This document shows, in pieces, positions 14,885 to 23,108 of a DNA stretch of 42,776 bases. The notes under the pieces were generated by a model that was given only the letters and a program-made list of their open reading frames with translations, did no database searches and was not told where the DNA came from. This DNA is from an uncultured Clostridia bacterium (GTDB lineage: Bacteria > Bacillota > Clostridia > Christensenellales > Aristaeellaceae). Positions within the stretch are counted from its first letter, which is position 1. Every line of letters starts with the position of its first letter. The stretch spans positions 1 to 42,776 of the forward strand of contig CAMFCQ010000017.1 in assembly GCA_945948915.1 (NCBI GenBank), written 5' to 3'. The position numbers were made by a program, and so were the translations under genes.

Positions 14885-16513
14885 TTAGTCCACAGTGACG
14901 TCGGTAAACAGGTTGCCGCCCTCGAGCACGCGGGTATTGGTGTAGCCGAAGGCCTTGAGGCGGTTCTGCACCAGATACGCGCGCTTGCCCTTGTTGCACA
15001 CCAGCAGGATCTTTTCATCCTTGCCAAGGCCGTCGATCGGGCCGGTGACGCTCGGCAGATCGACATACGGCGCGCCCTCGATGGTGGGCTTGAGGGAAGC
15101 GTCCACGATGCGGTAGCCCTCGGCCTCGCCGGCAGCATACTGCGCAGGCGTAAAGGTCTCAATCTTGCCGTCCAGCTTGTTCTTGAGGACGTTGAGCACA
15201 TGGGCGAACGGATGGATGGCGGTGGAGAAGGGCGGCGCATACGCGAAGTCCAGACCGTCCAGATCCTCAAGCGTGGCCTTCATCATGATGCCGACCACGG
15301 CGATATCGACCACCTTGTCCACAGCGCCGGCGCCCATGACCTGCACGCCCAGCAGGCGCCGGGTGCTCCTGTCGGCGATCATCTTGATGGCCAGCGTGCC
15401 TGCGCCCGGCATGTAATGCGCCTTGGCGTCCACCAGCGCGATGACGCTCTCCGGATCAAAGCCCTCTTCCCTGGCCTGCGCCTCGGTCAGGCCCGTGCGG
15501 CCCACATCCAGGCCCGGCAGATGGCACACCGCCGTGCCCAGCACGCCGCGATAGCCGATCTCCTTGCCCATCATGTTCTGGGCGATGATGCGGCCGGCGA
15601 TGTTGGCGGTGGAGCCCATCGGGGACCAGGCCGGCTTGCCGGTGATGGCGTTGCGCACCATCGCGCAGTCGCCGGCGGCATAGATGTCCGGATCGTTGGT
15701 CTGGCCCAGCTCGTTGGTGAGGATGGTGCCCTTGAACATCTCGATGCCGGTGTCGTTCAGGAAAGCGGTGTTGGGACGGATGCCCGCGCTCATGACCACC
15801 AGATCCGCCTTGTAGGCCTTCTTGCTGGTGAGCACCTTGGCAGCCTTGCCGTCCTTACCCTCGATGGCGGTCACCGTCACGCCGGTGATGACCGGGATGC
15901 CGGCCTCAGCCAGCTTGCCCTCGATGTATTCGGCGCATTCCTCGTCAAAGCCGGGCAGCACATGCTTGGCCATGTCCAGCACGAAGGGCTTCACGCCGTT
16001 CGCCTTGAGGTTTTCTGCGACCTCCAGGCCGATGTAGCCGGCGCCCACCACGACCGCGCGCGCAATGCTGCCGCCCGCAATCACATCGCGCAGGGCGATG
16101 GCGTCCTCGGGCGTGCGCATGAAGAAGACGTTCTCAAGCTCCATGCCGGGAATCGGCGGATTCACGGGGCTCGCGCCGGTCGCGATGACCAGCTTGTCAT
16201 AGGCATAGGTCTTTTCCTCGCCGGTGGTCAGGTCAACGGCGGTGACCTGCTTGGCCGCGCGATCCACCTTCGTGGCCTCCACCAGGGTGAGCACCTTCGC
16301 GCCGGTCAGCCCTTCGTACTTTGCCGGGGTGTTGACGATCAGCTGCTCGCGCTCCTCGATGACATGGCCCACATAGTAGGGCAGGCCGCAGCCCGCATAG
16401 GAGATGTTCGCACCCTTGTTGAGAATCAGGACCTCATTGCTGCGGTCCTCGCGCATCAGCTTGGCAGCAATCTTGGTGCCCGCCGCAACGCCGCCCAGAA
16501 CGACAATCTTCAC
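14885..16513 (-). CDS. CoA-disulfide reductase-like flavoprotein with C-terminal rhodanese domain
   Basis: A 542-residue pyridine-nucleotide disulfide oxidoreductase. The FAD motif GGVAAGTKIAAK opens the protein, the single redox Cys is in YAGCGLPYY (near residue 43), the NAD motif is VVGAGYIGLEVAE, and YAAGDCA binds FAD. The last 80 residues form a rhodanese domain with active Cys in LLVCNKGKR. CoADR-RHD fusions reduce CoA disulfide/persulfide or polysulfide with NAD(P)H, producing sulfide. GTG 16513 follows GGAGG by seven bases. It heads the cluster and diverges from the LysR gene. Confidence 0.88.
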   Translation of the reverse strand: MKIVVLGGVAAGTKIAAKLMREDRSNEVLILNKGANISYAGCGLPYYVGHVIEEREQLIVNTPAKYEGLTGAKVLTLVEATKVDRAAKQVTAVDLTTGEEKTYAYDKLVIATGASPVNPPIPGMELENVFFMRTPEDAIALRDVIAGGSIARAVVVGAGYIGLEVAENLKANGVKPFVLDMAKHVLPGFDEECAEYIEGKLAEAGIPVITGVTVTAIEGKDGKAAKVLTSKKAYKADLVVMSAGIRPNTAFLNDTGIEMFKGTILTNELGQTNDPDIYAAGDCAMVRNAITGKPAWSPMGSTANIAGRIIAQNMMGKEIGYRGVLGTAVCHLPGLDVGRTGLTEAQAREEGFDPESVIALVDAKAHYMPGAGTLAIKMIADRSTRRLLGVQVMGAGAVDKVVDIAVVGIMMKATLEDLDGLDFAYAPPFSTAIHPFAHVLNVLKNKLDGKIETFTPAQYAAGEAEGYRIVDASLKPTIEGAPYVDLPSVTGPIDGLGKDEKILLVCNKGKRAYLVQNRLKAFGYTNTRVLEGGNLFTDVTVD

Positions 16514-16587
16514 GCAATTTCCTCCCTTTCGCAAAACAGCTTTTCATAAGCCGGTTCCTGCTGTTTCAAGCACACTGAGTATGTTAT

Positions 16588-16620
16588 TATTTTACCATTC
16601 ACGGAATTTGTTGTAAAATA
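16588..16620 (-). promoter_or_regulatory. promoter and inverted repeat of the sulfur cluster
   Basis: On the minus strand TTTACA, 17 bases and TAAAAT lie about 75 bases upstream of GTG 16513. The same bases form an 8-bp perfect inverted repeat, TATTTTAC-N17-GTAAAATA. The repeat may be a regulator site in the divergent LysR region or a by-product of two AT-rich promoter boxes. Confidence 0.5.
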
Positions 16621-16700
16621 CGGATTTCTGATAAATCAATTTGGTTTTTATGATATAATCGGGGAAACAGGTTCACATTTATCTAAGGAGGAGATTGCGC

Positions 16701-17588
16701 ATGGCGTCACTGAAGCAGCTCAGCATTTTCATCGCGGTGGCAGAAAAGCTGCGCATGAGCGAAGCCGCCAAAGCGCTCTACGTATCCCAGCCGACCGTCA
16801 GCCAGACGATCTCCGATCTGGAATCCGAGCTGGGCGTGGAGCTCTTTGAACGCGGGCGCAAGCAGCTTGTGCTCACGCCGCACGGGCGGCTGCTGCTTGA
16901 GCACGCGCGCCGGGTCATGGAGCAGGTCGATCTGATGAACGCCGCCGTCAAGGACGCGGCGCCGGTTCGCGAGCTGCGCATCGGCAGCACGCTCTCCATC
17001 GCCAACACGCTGCTTGCGCCCATTGGCCGGTATCTGGCGGACAACCATCCGGACATACAGTCTACCTATTTCATCGAGAATACCCGCAGCCTTGAAAACC
17101 GGCTGCTGCACAGCGAGCTGGACGTCGCGCTGATCGAGGGCCAGGTGCAGAGCGGCCAGATCGCCAAGCTGCCTCTGGTCAGGGATACGCTGATGGTGAT
17201 CTGCTATCGGGAGCATCCCTTCTGGGGCCGCAGCTCGATTCAGCCCCAGGAGCTCTCCGCGCAGCCGTTCATCCTGCGTGAGCAGGGCAGCGGCACGCGC
17301 AAAATCTTCGAGGACTACCTGCGCCTGGCGAAGGTGGACGTGCGCGTCGTCGGCGAGTCGTGCAGCTCCGCTGCCATCATCGATATGGTGCGCCACGGTC
17401 TCGGCCTGGGCGTGATCTCCCACCGCTGCGTGGAGCGCTACACCGATGCGGAGATCATCCATGCCTGCGCCATCGAGGGCATGCCCATGGACCGGCTCTT
17501 CTACATCTGCTACAACAGTCGGATGCCCGTGCGCTCCCAGATGCAGGACTTCATCGAGTCGTGCAAGCAGGTCGTCAGGGAAGGATAA
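16701..17588 (+). CDS. LysR-family transcriptional regulator
   Basis: A 295-residue regulator. Residues 1-60 form the winged helix-turn-helix (LKQLSIFIAVAEKL, then VSQPTVSQTISDLE). The rest is a PBP2-like effector domain (GSTLSIANTLLAPI onward). It starts at ATG 16701 after AAGGAGGAG. Its divergent position suggests it controls the CoADR-rhodanese/sulfite-reductase/YeiH cluster, as CysL- or YeiE-type regulators do for sulfite or YeiH genes; the effector is unknown. Confidence 0.92.
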   Translation: MASLKQLSIFIAVAEKLRMSEAAKALYVSQPTVSQTISDLESELGVELFERGRKQLVLTPHGRLLLEHARRVMEQVDLMNAAVKDAAPVRELRIGSTLSIANTLLAPIGRYLADNHPDIQSTYFIENTRSLENRLLHSELDVALIEGQVQSGQIAKLPLVRDTLMVICYREHPFWGRSSIQPQELSAQPFILREQGSGTRKIFEDYLRLAKVDVRVVGESCSSAAIIDMVRHGLGLGVISHRCVERYTDAEIIHACAIEGMPMDRLFYICYNSRMPVRSQMQDFIESCKQVVREG

Positions 17589-17640
17589 GGGCAGGCTTTG
17601 CACATCCTTCAGGCGCACGCCCGAGGGCGTGCGGTCTGAC

Positions 17641-17678
17641 CATATCAATAAAGCGGGCGCAAGCCCGCTTTTGATATG
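17641..17678. terminator. bidirectional terminator between lysR and cobA
   Basis: AAAGCGGGC-GCAA-GCCCGCTTT extends into flanking CATATCAA/TTGATATG complementarity, with T- and A-rich edges suited to both strands. Confidence 0.82.
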
Positions 17679-17695
17679 CGCTTCATGCTGATTTC

Positions 17696-17830
17696 TATTT
17701 CAAGGCAACAGCCATGTGCTAAGCCCCGTCAGGCAACGCTTCGCTCCCTGACTGATTGATCTGGAGGACTTCGCCATATAGGGATACGTTGGGCTGCCGA
17801 CCAAACCCCTTCTTCGCTTCGCGCTTACAG
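17696..17830 (-). repeat. intergenic repeat, copy A1
   Basis: Contains the family landmarks in plus-strand order: GCTAAGCCCCGTCAGG, the hairpin arms around CGCTTCGCTCCCTGAC, TTCGCCATAT, ATACGTTGGGCTGCC and CCCCTTCTTCGCTTCGCGC. Its end overlaps the cobA stop codon. Compare copies at 22468, 33061, 36606 and 39546. Confidence 0.8.
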
Positions 17831-18583
17831 CCCGTTATTATCTGTGTTCAGATCCATCCCCGCCACGTCGCCAATGACGATGACCGCCGGAGCCTTGACC
17901 TGCTGCGCCCGGGCCGCCTGCGCAATCGTCTCAAGCGTCGCGCGCACGCGCGCCGGGTGTTGGGAATTGCCGCCGGAGAGCACCGCCGCGGGCGTGCTGC
18001 CCGGCTTGCCCGCCGCCATCAGCCGGCTTACGATGCGCTCCAGCTGCGCAAGGCCCATCAGGAACACCAGCGTGCCCTGAAGCTGCGCGAAGGCGTCAAA
18101 CTCCTCGGGCAGGCCGTCCGCCGTGTCGGACGTGTGCCCGGTGATGATGTGCAGGCTGCGGCTTGCGCCCCGGTGCGTCACCGGAATGCCCGCCTCCGCC
18201 GGGATCCCGATGGCCGAGGGCACGCCCGGCACCTCGTGACAGGGCACGCCCGCCGCCAGCAGCGCGAGCATCTCCTCGCCGCCGCGGCCAAACAGATACG
18301 GATCGCCGCCCTTGAGCCGCACGACCATGCGGCCCATCCGGGCCTGGCGGATCAGCTCCGCGCAGATCTCCTCCTGCGGCGCGCTGTGCTGGCCGCTGCG
18401 TTTGCCCATGTACACGCGCTGCGCGTGTGCAGGCGCTTCATCAAGCAGCGCCTCGTCGATCAGATCGTCGTAGACAATCGCGTCGCAGCGCTGAATCAGC
18501 TTCAGAGCGCGCACGGTGATCAGGTCTGCCGCGCCGCAGCCCGCGCCGACCAGCCAGACCTCGCCCAGTTTTCCTTCGCTCAC
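17825..18583 (-). CDS. cobA: uroporphyrinogen-III C-methyltransferase
   Basis: SAM-dependent methylation of uroporphyrinogen III at C2 and C7 to precorrin-2, the entry to siroheme and cobalamin. The 252-residue protein shows [15 protein letters not shown] (residues 9-23), YDDLID, the signature [23 protein letters not shown] and [12 protein letters not shown]. It is single-function, without HemD or CysG domains. Its start overlaps the stop of the precorrin-2 dehydrogenase gene by ATGA, so the two are coupled and likely dedicated to siroheme for the nearby sulfite reductase. Confidence 0.95.
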   Translation of the reverse strand: MSEGKLGEVWLVGAGCGAADLITVRALKLIQRCDAIVYDDLIDEALLDEAPAHAQRVYMGKRSGQHSAPQEEICAELIRQARMGRMVVRLKGGDPYLFGRGGEEMLALLAAGVPCHEVPGVPSAIGIPAEAGIPVTHRGASRSLHIITGHTSDTADGLPEEFDAFAQLQGTLVFLMGLAQLERIVSRLMAAGKPGSTPAAVLSGGNSQHPARVRATLETIAQAARAQQVKAPAVIVIGDVAGMDLNTDNNGL

Positions 18584-19185
18584 AGCAGTTCCTCCATCTC
18601 TGCGCCGTCAAGCGGCGCGCCCTTGGCCATGCACGCGGCAAACAGACGCTTGAGCGCCGCTGCGCGCGCCTTCTCCTCCGGCATCAGCGCCTTGAGCACC
18701 ATGCGCTGCGCCTGCAGCCACAGCAGGATCTCCTCAAAGTGCTCCGGCACCATCGCTTCAATCTGCTCCTTAAAGTAGATCGCCGCCGTGGGGCTCGCGC
18801 CTCCGGTGGATACGCCCACGGAAAACGGGCCGTGGTGCACGAGCGCAGGGAAGATGAAGGAGCAATGCGCCGGATCGTCCACCACGTTGACCGGGATATT
18901 GCGCCGGCTGCACTGCTCGGCGATCACATGGTTCTGCTCGGGATCATCCGTCGCCGCGATGACAAACGCCCAGTTCGCGCGCAGATCGGACATCCGGAAC
19001 GCGCGCTGCACCTGTTCCACATCCTTCATCGCTGCGATTTCCGGCAGAATCTGCGGCGCGATCACGCGGATGGACGCGCCATAGGGCGACAGCTTTTCAA
19101 TCTTGCGCAGCGCCACCATGCCGCCGCCCACAACCAGGCCGCGCCGCCCTTCCAGCGGCACGAACATCGGGAAATACGGTTTCAT
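18580..19185 (-). CDS. precorrin-2 dehydrogenase/sirohydrochlorin ferrochelatase
   Basis: A 201-residue CysG-N/Met8p-like protein that oxidises precorrin-2 with NAD and may insert iron to give siroheme. It shows the Rossmann motif VVGGGMVALRKIE (residues 18-30), AATDDPEQNHVIAEQC, then NVVDDPAHCSFIFPA with the catalytic Asp, and GVSTGGASP. It is coupled at both ends: its ATG overlaps the ATPase gene's stop and its stop overlaps cobA's start, each by four bases. GGAGGAGG precedes its start. Confidence 0.93.
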   Translation of the reverse strand: MKPYFPMFVPLEGRRGLVVGGGMVALRKIEKLSPYGASIRVIAPQILPEIAAMKDVEQVQRAFRMSDLRANWAFVIAATDDPEQNHVIAEQCSRRNIPVNVVDDPAHCSFIFPALVHHGPFSVGVSTGGASPTAAIYFKEQIEAMVPEHFEEILLWLQAQRMVLKALMPEEKARAAALKRLFAACMAKGAPLDGAEMEELL

Positions 19186-19955
19186 GAATCCTCCTCCTGC
19201 GGCATGCAGTAGTACTGCCGCCCGTGCGGCGTGTCCGCAGCGTGCAGCGCGACGTGGAACACCGCGTCGATCACGCCGCTGTTTTCGATCTCCTGCGGCG
19301 TGCCGCAGGCGGCCAGATGCCCGTCCTGCATCACGGCGATGCGGTCCGCCATGCGCAGCGCCAGCGGGATGTCGTGCAGCACCAGCACCACGGCGCGGCC
19401 CTCGCGGGCCAGCTCGCGCGCCGTCTCCATCATGGACAGCTGATGCTCAATGTCCAGAAAGGTCGTCGGCTCGTCCATGAAGATGGTCTGCGTCTGCTGG
19501 GCCAGCGCCATGGCCAGATAGACGCCCTGCCGCTGTCCGCCGGACAGCTCGCCCACGTTCCTGTCCTCATACTGTGCCGCGCCCACGCGCGCAAGCGCGC
19601 TGCGCGCGATCGCGTAGTCTGCTTTGCCATAGCGGCGCGGATAGGACAGGTACGGGAAGCGGCCGTGCAGCACCATGCGCAGCGCCGTGATCACCGGCGT
19701 TGTGCGCGACTGCGTGAGAAACGCCGCCCGCTGCGCGATTTCCTTCCGGGACAGGCGCGCCATCGGCACGCCGTCATAGCGCACCTCGCCGCCGGTCCTT
19801 TCGATCAGGCCCAGCACCGCCTTGAGCAGCGTGCTCTTGCCGCAGCCGTTGGGCCCCAGCAGCGCCAGCACCTCGCCGGGGCGGAACGCAAGCGACACGC
19901 CGCGAAGGATGTCCTCCCCGCGATAGCCCGCGAAGAGGTCGTTCGTCTCAATCAC
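19182..19955 (-). CDS. FecE-type ABC transporter ATPase
   Basis: A 257-residue ATPase of the iron/siderophore/B12 import family. Walker A GPNGCGKST is near residue 38, the signature ELSGGQRQ and Walker B TIFMDEPTTFLD follow, and the switch His is in LVLHDIPLA. GTG 19955 follows AGGAGG by eight bases and overlaps the permease stop by eight bases. Co-transcription with siroheme genes suggests uptake of iron, or of a tetrapyrrole-related compound, for siroheme; the substrate is not shown. Confidence 0.93.
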   Translation of the reverse strand: MIETNDLFAGYRGEDILRGVSLAFRPGEVLALLGPNGCGKSTLLKAVLGLIERTGGEVRYDGVPMARLSRKEIAQRAAFLTQSRTTPVITALRMVLHGRFPYLSYPRRYGKADYAIARSALARVGAAQYEDRNVGELSGGQRQGVYLAMALAQQTQTIFMDEPTTFLDIEHQLSMMETARELAREGRAVVLVLHDIPLALRMADRIAVMQDGHLAACGTPQEIENSGVIDAVFHVALHAADTPHGRQYYCMPQEEDS

Positions 19956-20961
19956 CGGCGTGACCTCCTCTCTTCTTGAGCAGCAGCCACAGGAAGAACG
20001 GCACGCCCGCAAACGACAGCACAATGCCCACCGACAGCTCGTACGGCGCAAAGAGCACGCGCCCCAGCGTGTCGCACAGCGTCACCAGCGCCGCGCCGCC
20101 CATCGCGCAGGCGGGCATCAGCCTCTGGCTCTCCTCGCCGACAAGCCTGCGCATCATGTGCGGCACGATCAGCCCGACAAAGCCCAGCAGGCCGGCAAAG
20201 CTGATCGCCGCGCCGCAAAGCGCCGCCGCCAGCACCAGCAGCGCCAGCCGCACCGGGCGCACCGCAAGGCCCAGGCTTTGGGCTGTCTGTGTGCCCAGCG
20301 CGAGGATGTCCATCTGCTGCGCAAGCGTCATCACCAGCGCAAGGCTCACGAGAATCAGCGCCGCCGCCGGCGCGAGCCGCGTCATGGTCACGCTGGCAAA
20401 GCCGCCGATTCTAAAATCCGAGTAGCCGCTGAGCGCATCCGGCACAAGCGTGACCACCGCGTCAATCGCCGCGCTGAACAGGTTGGAGACCGCTACGCCG
20501 GAAAGCACCGTGGTCATGCGCGACGCGCCCGTCATTTCCGAGAGTGCCAGCACCAGCAGCACGCCGGCCAGCGCGCCGGCAAAGGCAATCACCGGCGTCG
20601 CCACGGCGGACATCGGCGCCAGCGCACAGGCCAGCGTGACCGCCAGGCCCGCGCTGGCGTTGACGCCGATGATGTTCGGTGCGGCCAGCGGGTTGCACAG
20701 CACCGTCTGGATCACCGCGCCGGCCACCGCCAGCGCGCTGCCGGAGAGCAGCGCGGCCAGCGTGCGCGGCAGACGCGTATAGAGGATGATCTTCGCCGCC
20801 ACCGTGTCATTTCTGCCAAAGAACAGCGCCGACACGATGTCCCCCGGCGCAACCGCCACTGCGCCGACGCACAGGCTCAGCACGGCACTCAGCAGCACGC
20901 ATGCCGGCAGAAGCAGGAGGACCTTACTGCTGTCCGTAGAGGATATCTGCGAGCTTCTCAT
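19948..20961 (-). CDS. FecCD-family ABC permease
   Basis: A 337-residue BtuC/FecC/FhuB-type permease with about nine to ten membrane helices. Family motifs include RLPRTLAALLSGSALAVAGA, NPLAAPNIIGVNASAG and the ATPase-contact region GFVGLIVPHMMRRLVG. ATG 20961 lies 38 bases inside the solute-binding protein gene and follows GGGGAGA at good spacing, so a real overlap is likely. One permease gene serves as a homodimer in this family. Confidence 0.93.
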   Translation of the reverse strand: MRSSQISSTDSSKVLLLLPACVLLSAVLSLCVGAVAVAPGDIVSALFFGRNDTVAAKIILYTRLPRTLAALLSGSALAVAGAVIQTVLCNPLAAPNIIGVNASAGLAVTLACALAPMSAVATPVIAFAGALAGVLLVLALSEMTGASRMTTVLSGVAVSNLFSAAIDAVVTLVPDALSGYSDFRIGGFASVTMTRLAPAAALILVSLALVMTLAQQMDILALGTQTAQSLGLAVRPVRLALLVLAAALCGAAISFAGLLGFVGLIVPHMMRRLVGEESQRLMPACAMGGAALVTLCDTLGRVLFAPYELSVGIVLSFAGVPFFLWLLLKKRGGHAGD

Positions 20962-21853
20962 ACGCCTCTCCCCACCGCGCGTTCGGCTTCAGGTTGTACA
21001 GTGCGCTGTCCATCACGTGAACCCTGTCCTCCTGAACCGCCGTCAGCGTCTGCCAGGCGGGATTGGAGAACAGCGTCTCCTCCAGCGCGGCCTTGGCCAC
21101 TGCCGGGTCGGCGCTCTGCTCCACGACGAAGATGAAATCCGGATCCGCCTGCAGGATGGCCTCCATGCTCAGCTGCTCCAGAAGGCTGGTTTCGCTGTCC
21201 GCGATGTTCACGCAGTCCATCGCCGCAAGCATCTCGCCCAGCACGCTGCCCTCGCTGCCCTTGACCTTGCAGCCCGATTTCGATGCCCGGATGTACAGCA
21301 CGGACGGCCTTCTGCCGTCGGCCCGCGCTCTCGCCGCTTCCACCTGTGCCCGAACCTCCTCGCCGTACAGGGCGTAGTTCTGCGCGCAGCCCGTGATCTC
21401 CGTGCAGGTCTTCAGCATCCGCAGATAGTCCTCAAAGGTATCCACATCGAAATAGATCGCGTTCAGGCCCATCTGCGCAAAGGCAGGCTCAAGCTCCACA
21501 TTGCGCGCCGTCGAGCAGCTGGCAATGACCAGCTCCGGGTTGGCCAGCAGCAGCTTCTCCATGCTCGGGTCCTTGGTCGCGCCCAGATTGATGACCTCGT
21601 CAGACAGCGAAAGATCAAAGCTGCGGAACGTGTCGTCCGCCGCGGCGACCAGCACATCCTTGCCGCCCGCCAGGCACCAGATATCCGCAAAGCTGCCGAT
21701 CATCGCGGCCACGCGCTGCGGCTGCTTGAGCACGGTCACGCTGCGGCCCAGGTCGTCCGTGAAGGTCATCGTCTCCTGTGCGGCGGCTGTGCCGAAAACC
21801 AGCGCCGCTGCCAGCAGCATCAGGGCTGCCGCGCGCATCTTCCATGAGTTCAT
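20924..21853 (-). CDS. FecB/BtuF-type ABC solute-binding protein
   Basis: A 309-residue exported protein. Its signal peptide is MRAAALMLLAAALVFGTAAAQ after a short basic start; there is no lipobox Cys, unusual for a Gram-positive binding protein. The periplasmic-binding fold begins with DDLGRSVTVLKQPQRVA (class III cluster) and shows LGATKDPSMEKLLLANPELV. The ligand could be an iron chelate, haem, cobalamin or another metal complex. ATG 21853 follows GGGAGA. It is first gene of the importer/siroheme operon. Confidence 0.88.
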   Translation of the reverse strand: MNSWKMRAAALMLLAAALVFGTAAAQETMTFTDDLGRSVTVLKQPQRVAAMIGSFADIWCLAGGKDVLVAAADDTFRSFDLSLSDEVINLGATKDPSMEKLLLANPELVIASCSTARNVELEPAFAQMGLNAIYFDVDTFEDYLRMLKTCTEITGCAQNYALYGEEVRAQVEAARARADGRRPSVLYIRASKSGCKVKGSEGSVLGEMLAAMDCVNIADSETSLLEQLSMEAILQADPDFIFVVEQSADPAVAKAALEETLFSNPAWQTLTAVQEDRVHVMDSALYNLKPNARWGEAYEKLADILYGQQ

Positions 21854-21892
21854 CGGGTTTCTCCCTTTCGTCTGTTTTTTGTCAACCTCGCC

Positions 21893-21922
21893 ATTATAGC
21901 ATCCCGCCCTGCACAGAAACAA
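21893..21922 (-). promoter_or_regulatory. promoter of the importer/siroheme operon
   Basis: On the minus strand TTGTTT (21917-21922), 18 bases, perfect TATAAT (21893-21898), about 45 bases before the binding-protein start. The -35 box lies in the T-rich tail of the preceding terminator. No Fur-like 19-bp palindrome is evident. Confidence 0.55.
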
Positions 21923-21925
21923 GAA

Positions 21926-21945
21926 AACGCCGAAGATTCGGCGTT
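21926..21945 (-). terminator. terminator of the moaE unit
   Basis: AACGCCGAA and TTCGGCGTT form a perfect 9-bp stem, followed on the minus strand by TTCTTGTTTC. Confidence 0.7.
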
Positions 21946-22005
21946 CGCAATTCATGAATTGAGGTATCAGAAAAATCGATGGGCGGGAGACGGGGAGTCC
22001 TCAAA

Positions 22006-22404
22006 TCAGACGGCGCTCTTTTCCACCTCGGTCACGCACTCGCTCTTGAGCCTGCCGACCAGGTGCTGCAGCGCGTCGATCACATGCGGGCGGATGTCGC
22101 CGCCCACGAGCACGAACATGATGTCCTCGCCCACGGCCAGCTCGCCCTCGTTGAGCCATGCCCGCACATAGGTGATGCCGTCCATGCGCAGCGTCTCGGC
22201 CACGACGGCCTCCATCTTCTCCCTGTCATAGGAGAAGGTCATGCCGGTGACGGGCGGCGTGTCCTGCGCGCCCGCGCGAACTCTGGCCTTCGCCGTGCCG
22301 CGCACCACGCCGTTGTGCGTGAGGTACATGCCGACCTTGTCGGCGTCAGGATGCGCCTTGGCTTCGGCAAGCCAGGCGTCCATCGAAGGAACGGTCTTTG
22401 CCAT
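22006..22404 (-). CDS. moaE: MoaE-type molybdenum cofactor protein
   Basis: A 132-residue protein of the clostridial/deltaproteobacterial MoaE variant. It contains MYLTHNGVVRGTAKARV near residue 26, a VTGMTFSYDREKMEAVV helix and VGEDIMFVLVGGDIRPHV. MoaE is the large subunit of molybdopterin synthase, which with MoaD adds the dithiolene sulfurs. No moaD is in the window, and these short variants may differ in detail from E. coli MoaE. AGGAGAG precedes ATG 22404. It is separated from mogA by a repeat element. Confidence 0.75.
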   Translation of the reverse strand: MAKTVPSMDAWLAEAKAHPDADKVGMYLTHNGVVRGTAKARVRAGAQDTPPVTGMTFSYDREKMEAVVAETLRMDGITYVRAWLNEGELAVGEDIMFVLVGGDIRPHVIDALQHLVGRLKSECVTEVEKSAV

Positions 22405-22445
22405 AAACGCTCTCCTTATGTGGTTCTCATACTACTCTCAAATAA

Positions 22446-22470
22446 AATCGGCCATGCAATAACCGGCCGT
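22446..22470 (-). terminator. weak terminator between mogA and moaE
   Basis: A 5-bp CGGCC/GGCCG stem followed on the minus strand by ATTTTATTT, at the end of repeat copy A2. Confidence 0.35.
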
Positions 22471-22600
22471 CAGGTAACGCTTCGCTCCCTGACTGCTTTT
22501 CTATGATCGCTTCGCGATATGGAGACGTTGGGGGATTTCATCCCCCAAACCCCTAGCCTGGGGACCAGTCCTCAGACCCCTTCTTCGCTTCGCGATCATA
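22468..22600 (-). repeat. intergenic repeat, copy A2
   Basis: Shares GTCAGGTAACGCTTCGCTCC, CTGACTGCTTT and the terminal CCCCTTCTTCGCTTCGCG with copies A1 and A3. The middle is different, with a GTTGGGGGATTTCATCCCCC hairpin. It lies immediately after the mogA stop codon. Confidence 0.8.
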
Positions 22601-22604
22601 ACCA

Positions 22605-23108
22605 TCATTTTTCCGGCGCGGCGCAGTCCGCCGAGCCCTCGGACGCGAGCATGTCCAGCCCGTGCTTGATCGGCTCGATGACGGCGAGGAGGTTTTCCTT
22701 CGCAGCCTTGGGGCTGCCGGGCAGGTTGATGATCAGCGACCGGCCGCGGATGCCCGCCGCGCTGCGGGACAGGCAGCCGCGCGGGGTGATCTTCATGCTC
22801 TCCGCGCGCATCAGCTCGGGAATGCCGGGCGTGGCGCGCTGCACCACGGCCATCGTCGCCTCGGGCGTGACATCGCGCGGGGAAAAGCCCGTGCCGCCAG
22901 TGGTGAGCACCAGACTGACACCCAGATCGTCGCAGCACTTCATCAGTTCCGCCTTGATCATCTCCATCTCGTCGGGGATAATGCCCGTGTACACCACGTC
23001 AAAGTCGTGTTCTCCCGCCAGCGCGCAAAGCACCGGGCCGCTCTTGTCCTCGCGCTCGCCGCGCGCGCCCTTGTCGCTGATGGTGAGCACCGCTGCTGTG
23101 TAGGTCAT
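22605..23108 (-). CDS. mogA: molybdopterin adenylyltransferase, MogA/MoaB family
   Basis: Activates molybdopterin by adenylylation before metal insertion. The 167-residue protein shows TISDKGARGEREDKSG near residue 9, the signature TTGGTGFSPRDVTPEA and INLPGSPKAAKEN. It is coupled to moaC by an ATGA overlap. MogA and MoaB cannot be separated reliably from sequence alone. Confidence 0.92.
   Translation of the reverse strand: MTYTAAVLTISDKGARGEREDKSGPVLCALAGEHDFDVVYTGIIPDEMEMIKAELMKCCDDLGVSLVLTTGGTGFSPRDVTPEATMAVVQRATPGIPELMRAESMKITPRGCLSRSAAGIRGRSLIINLPGSPKAAKENLLAVIEPIKHGLDMLASEGSADCAAPEK

Noticed and set aside
13835-16549. A 904-codon open frame on the plus strand
   Set aside because: It is antisense to the sulfite-reductase-like and CoADR-like genes, has no family features and results from GC-rich third positions in the real genes.
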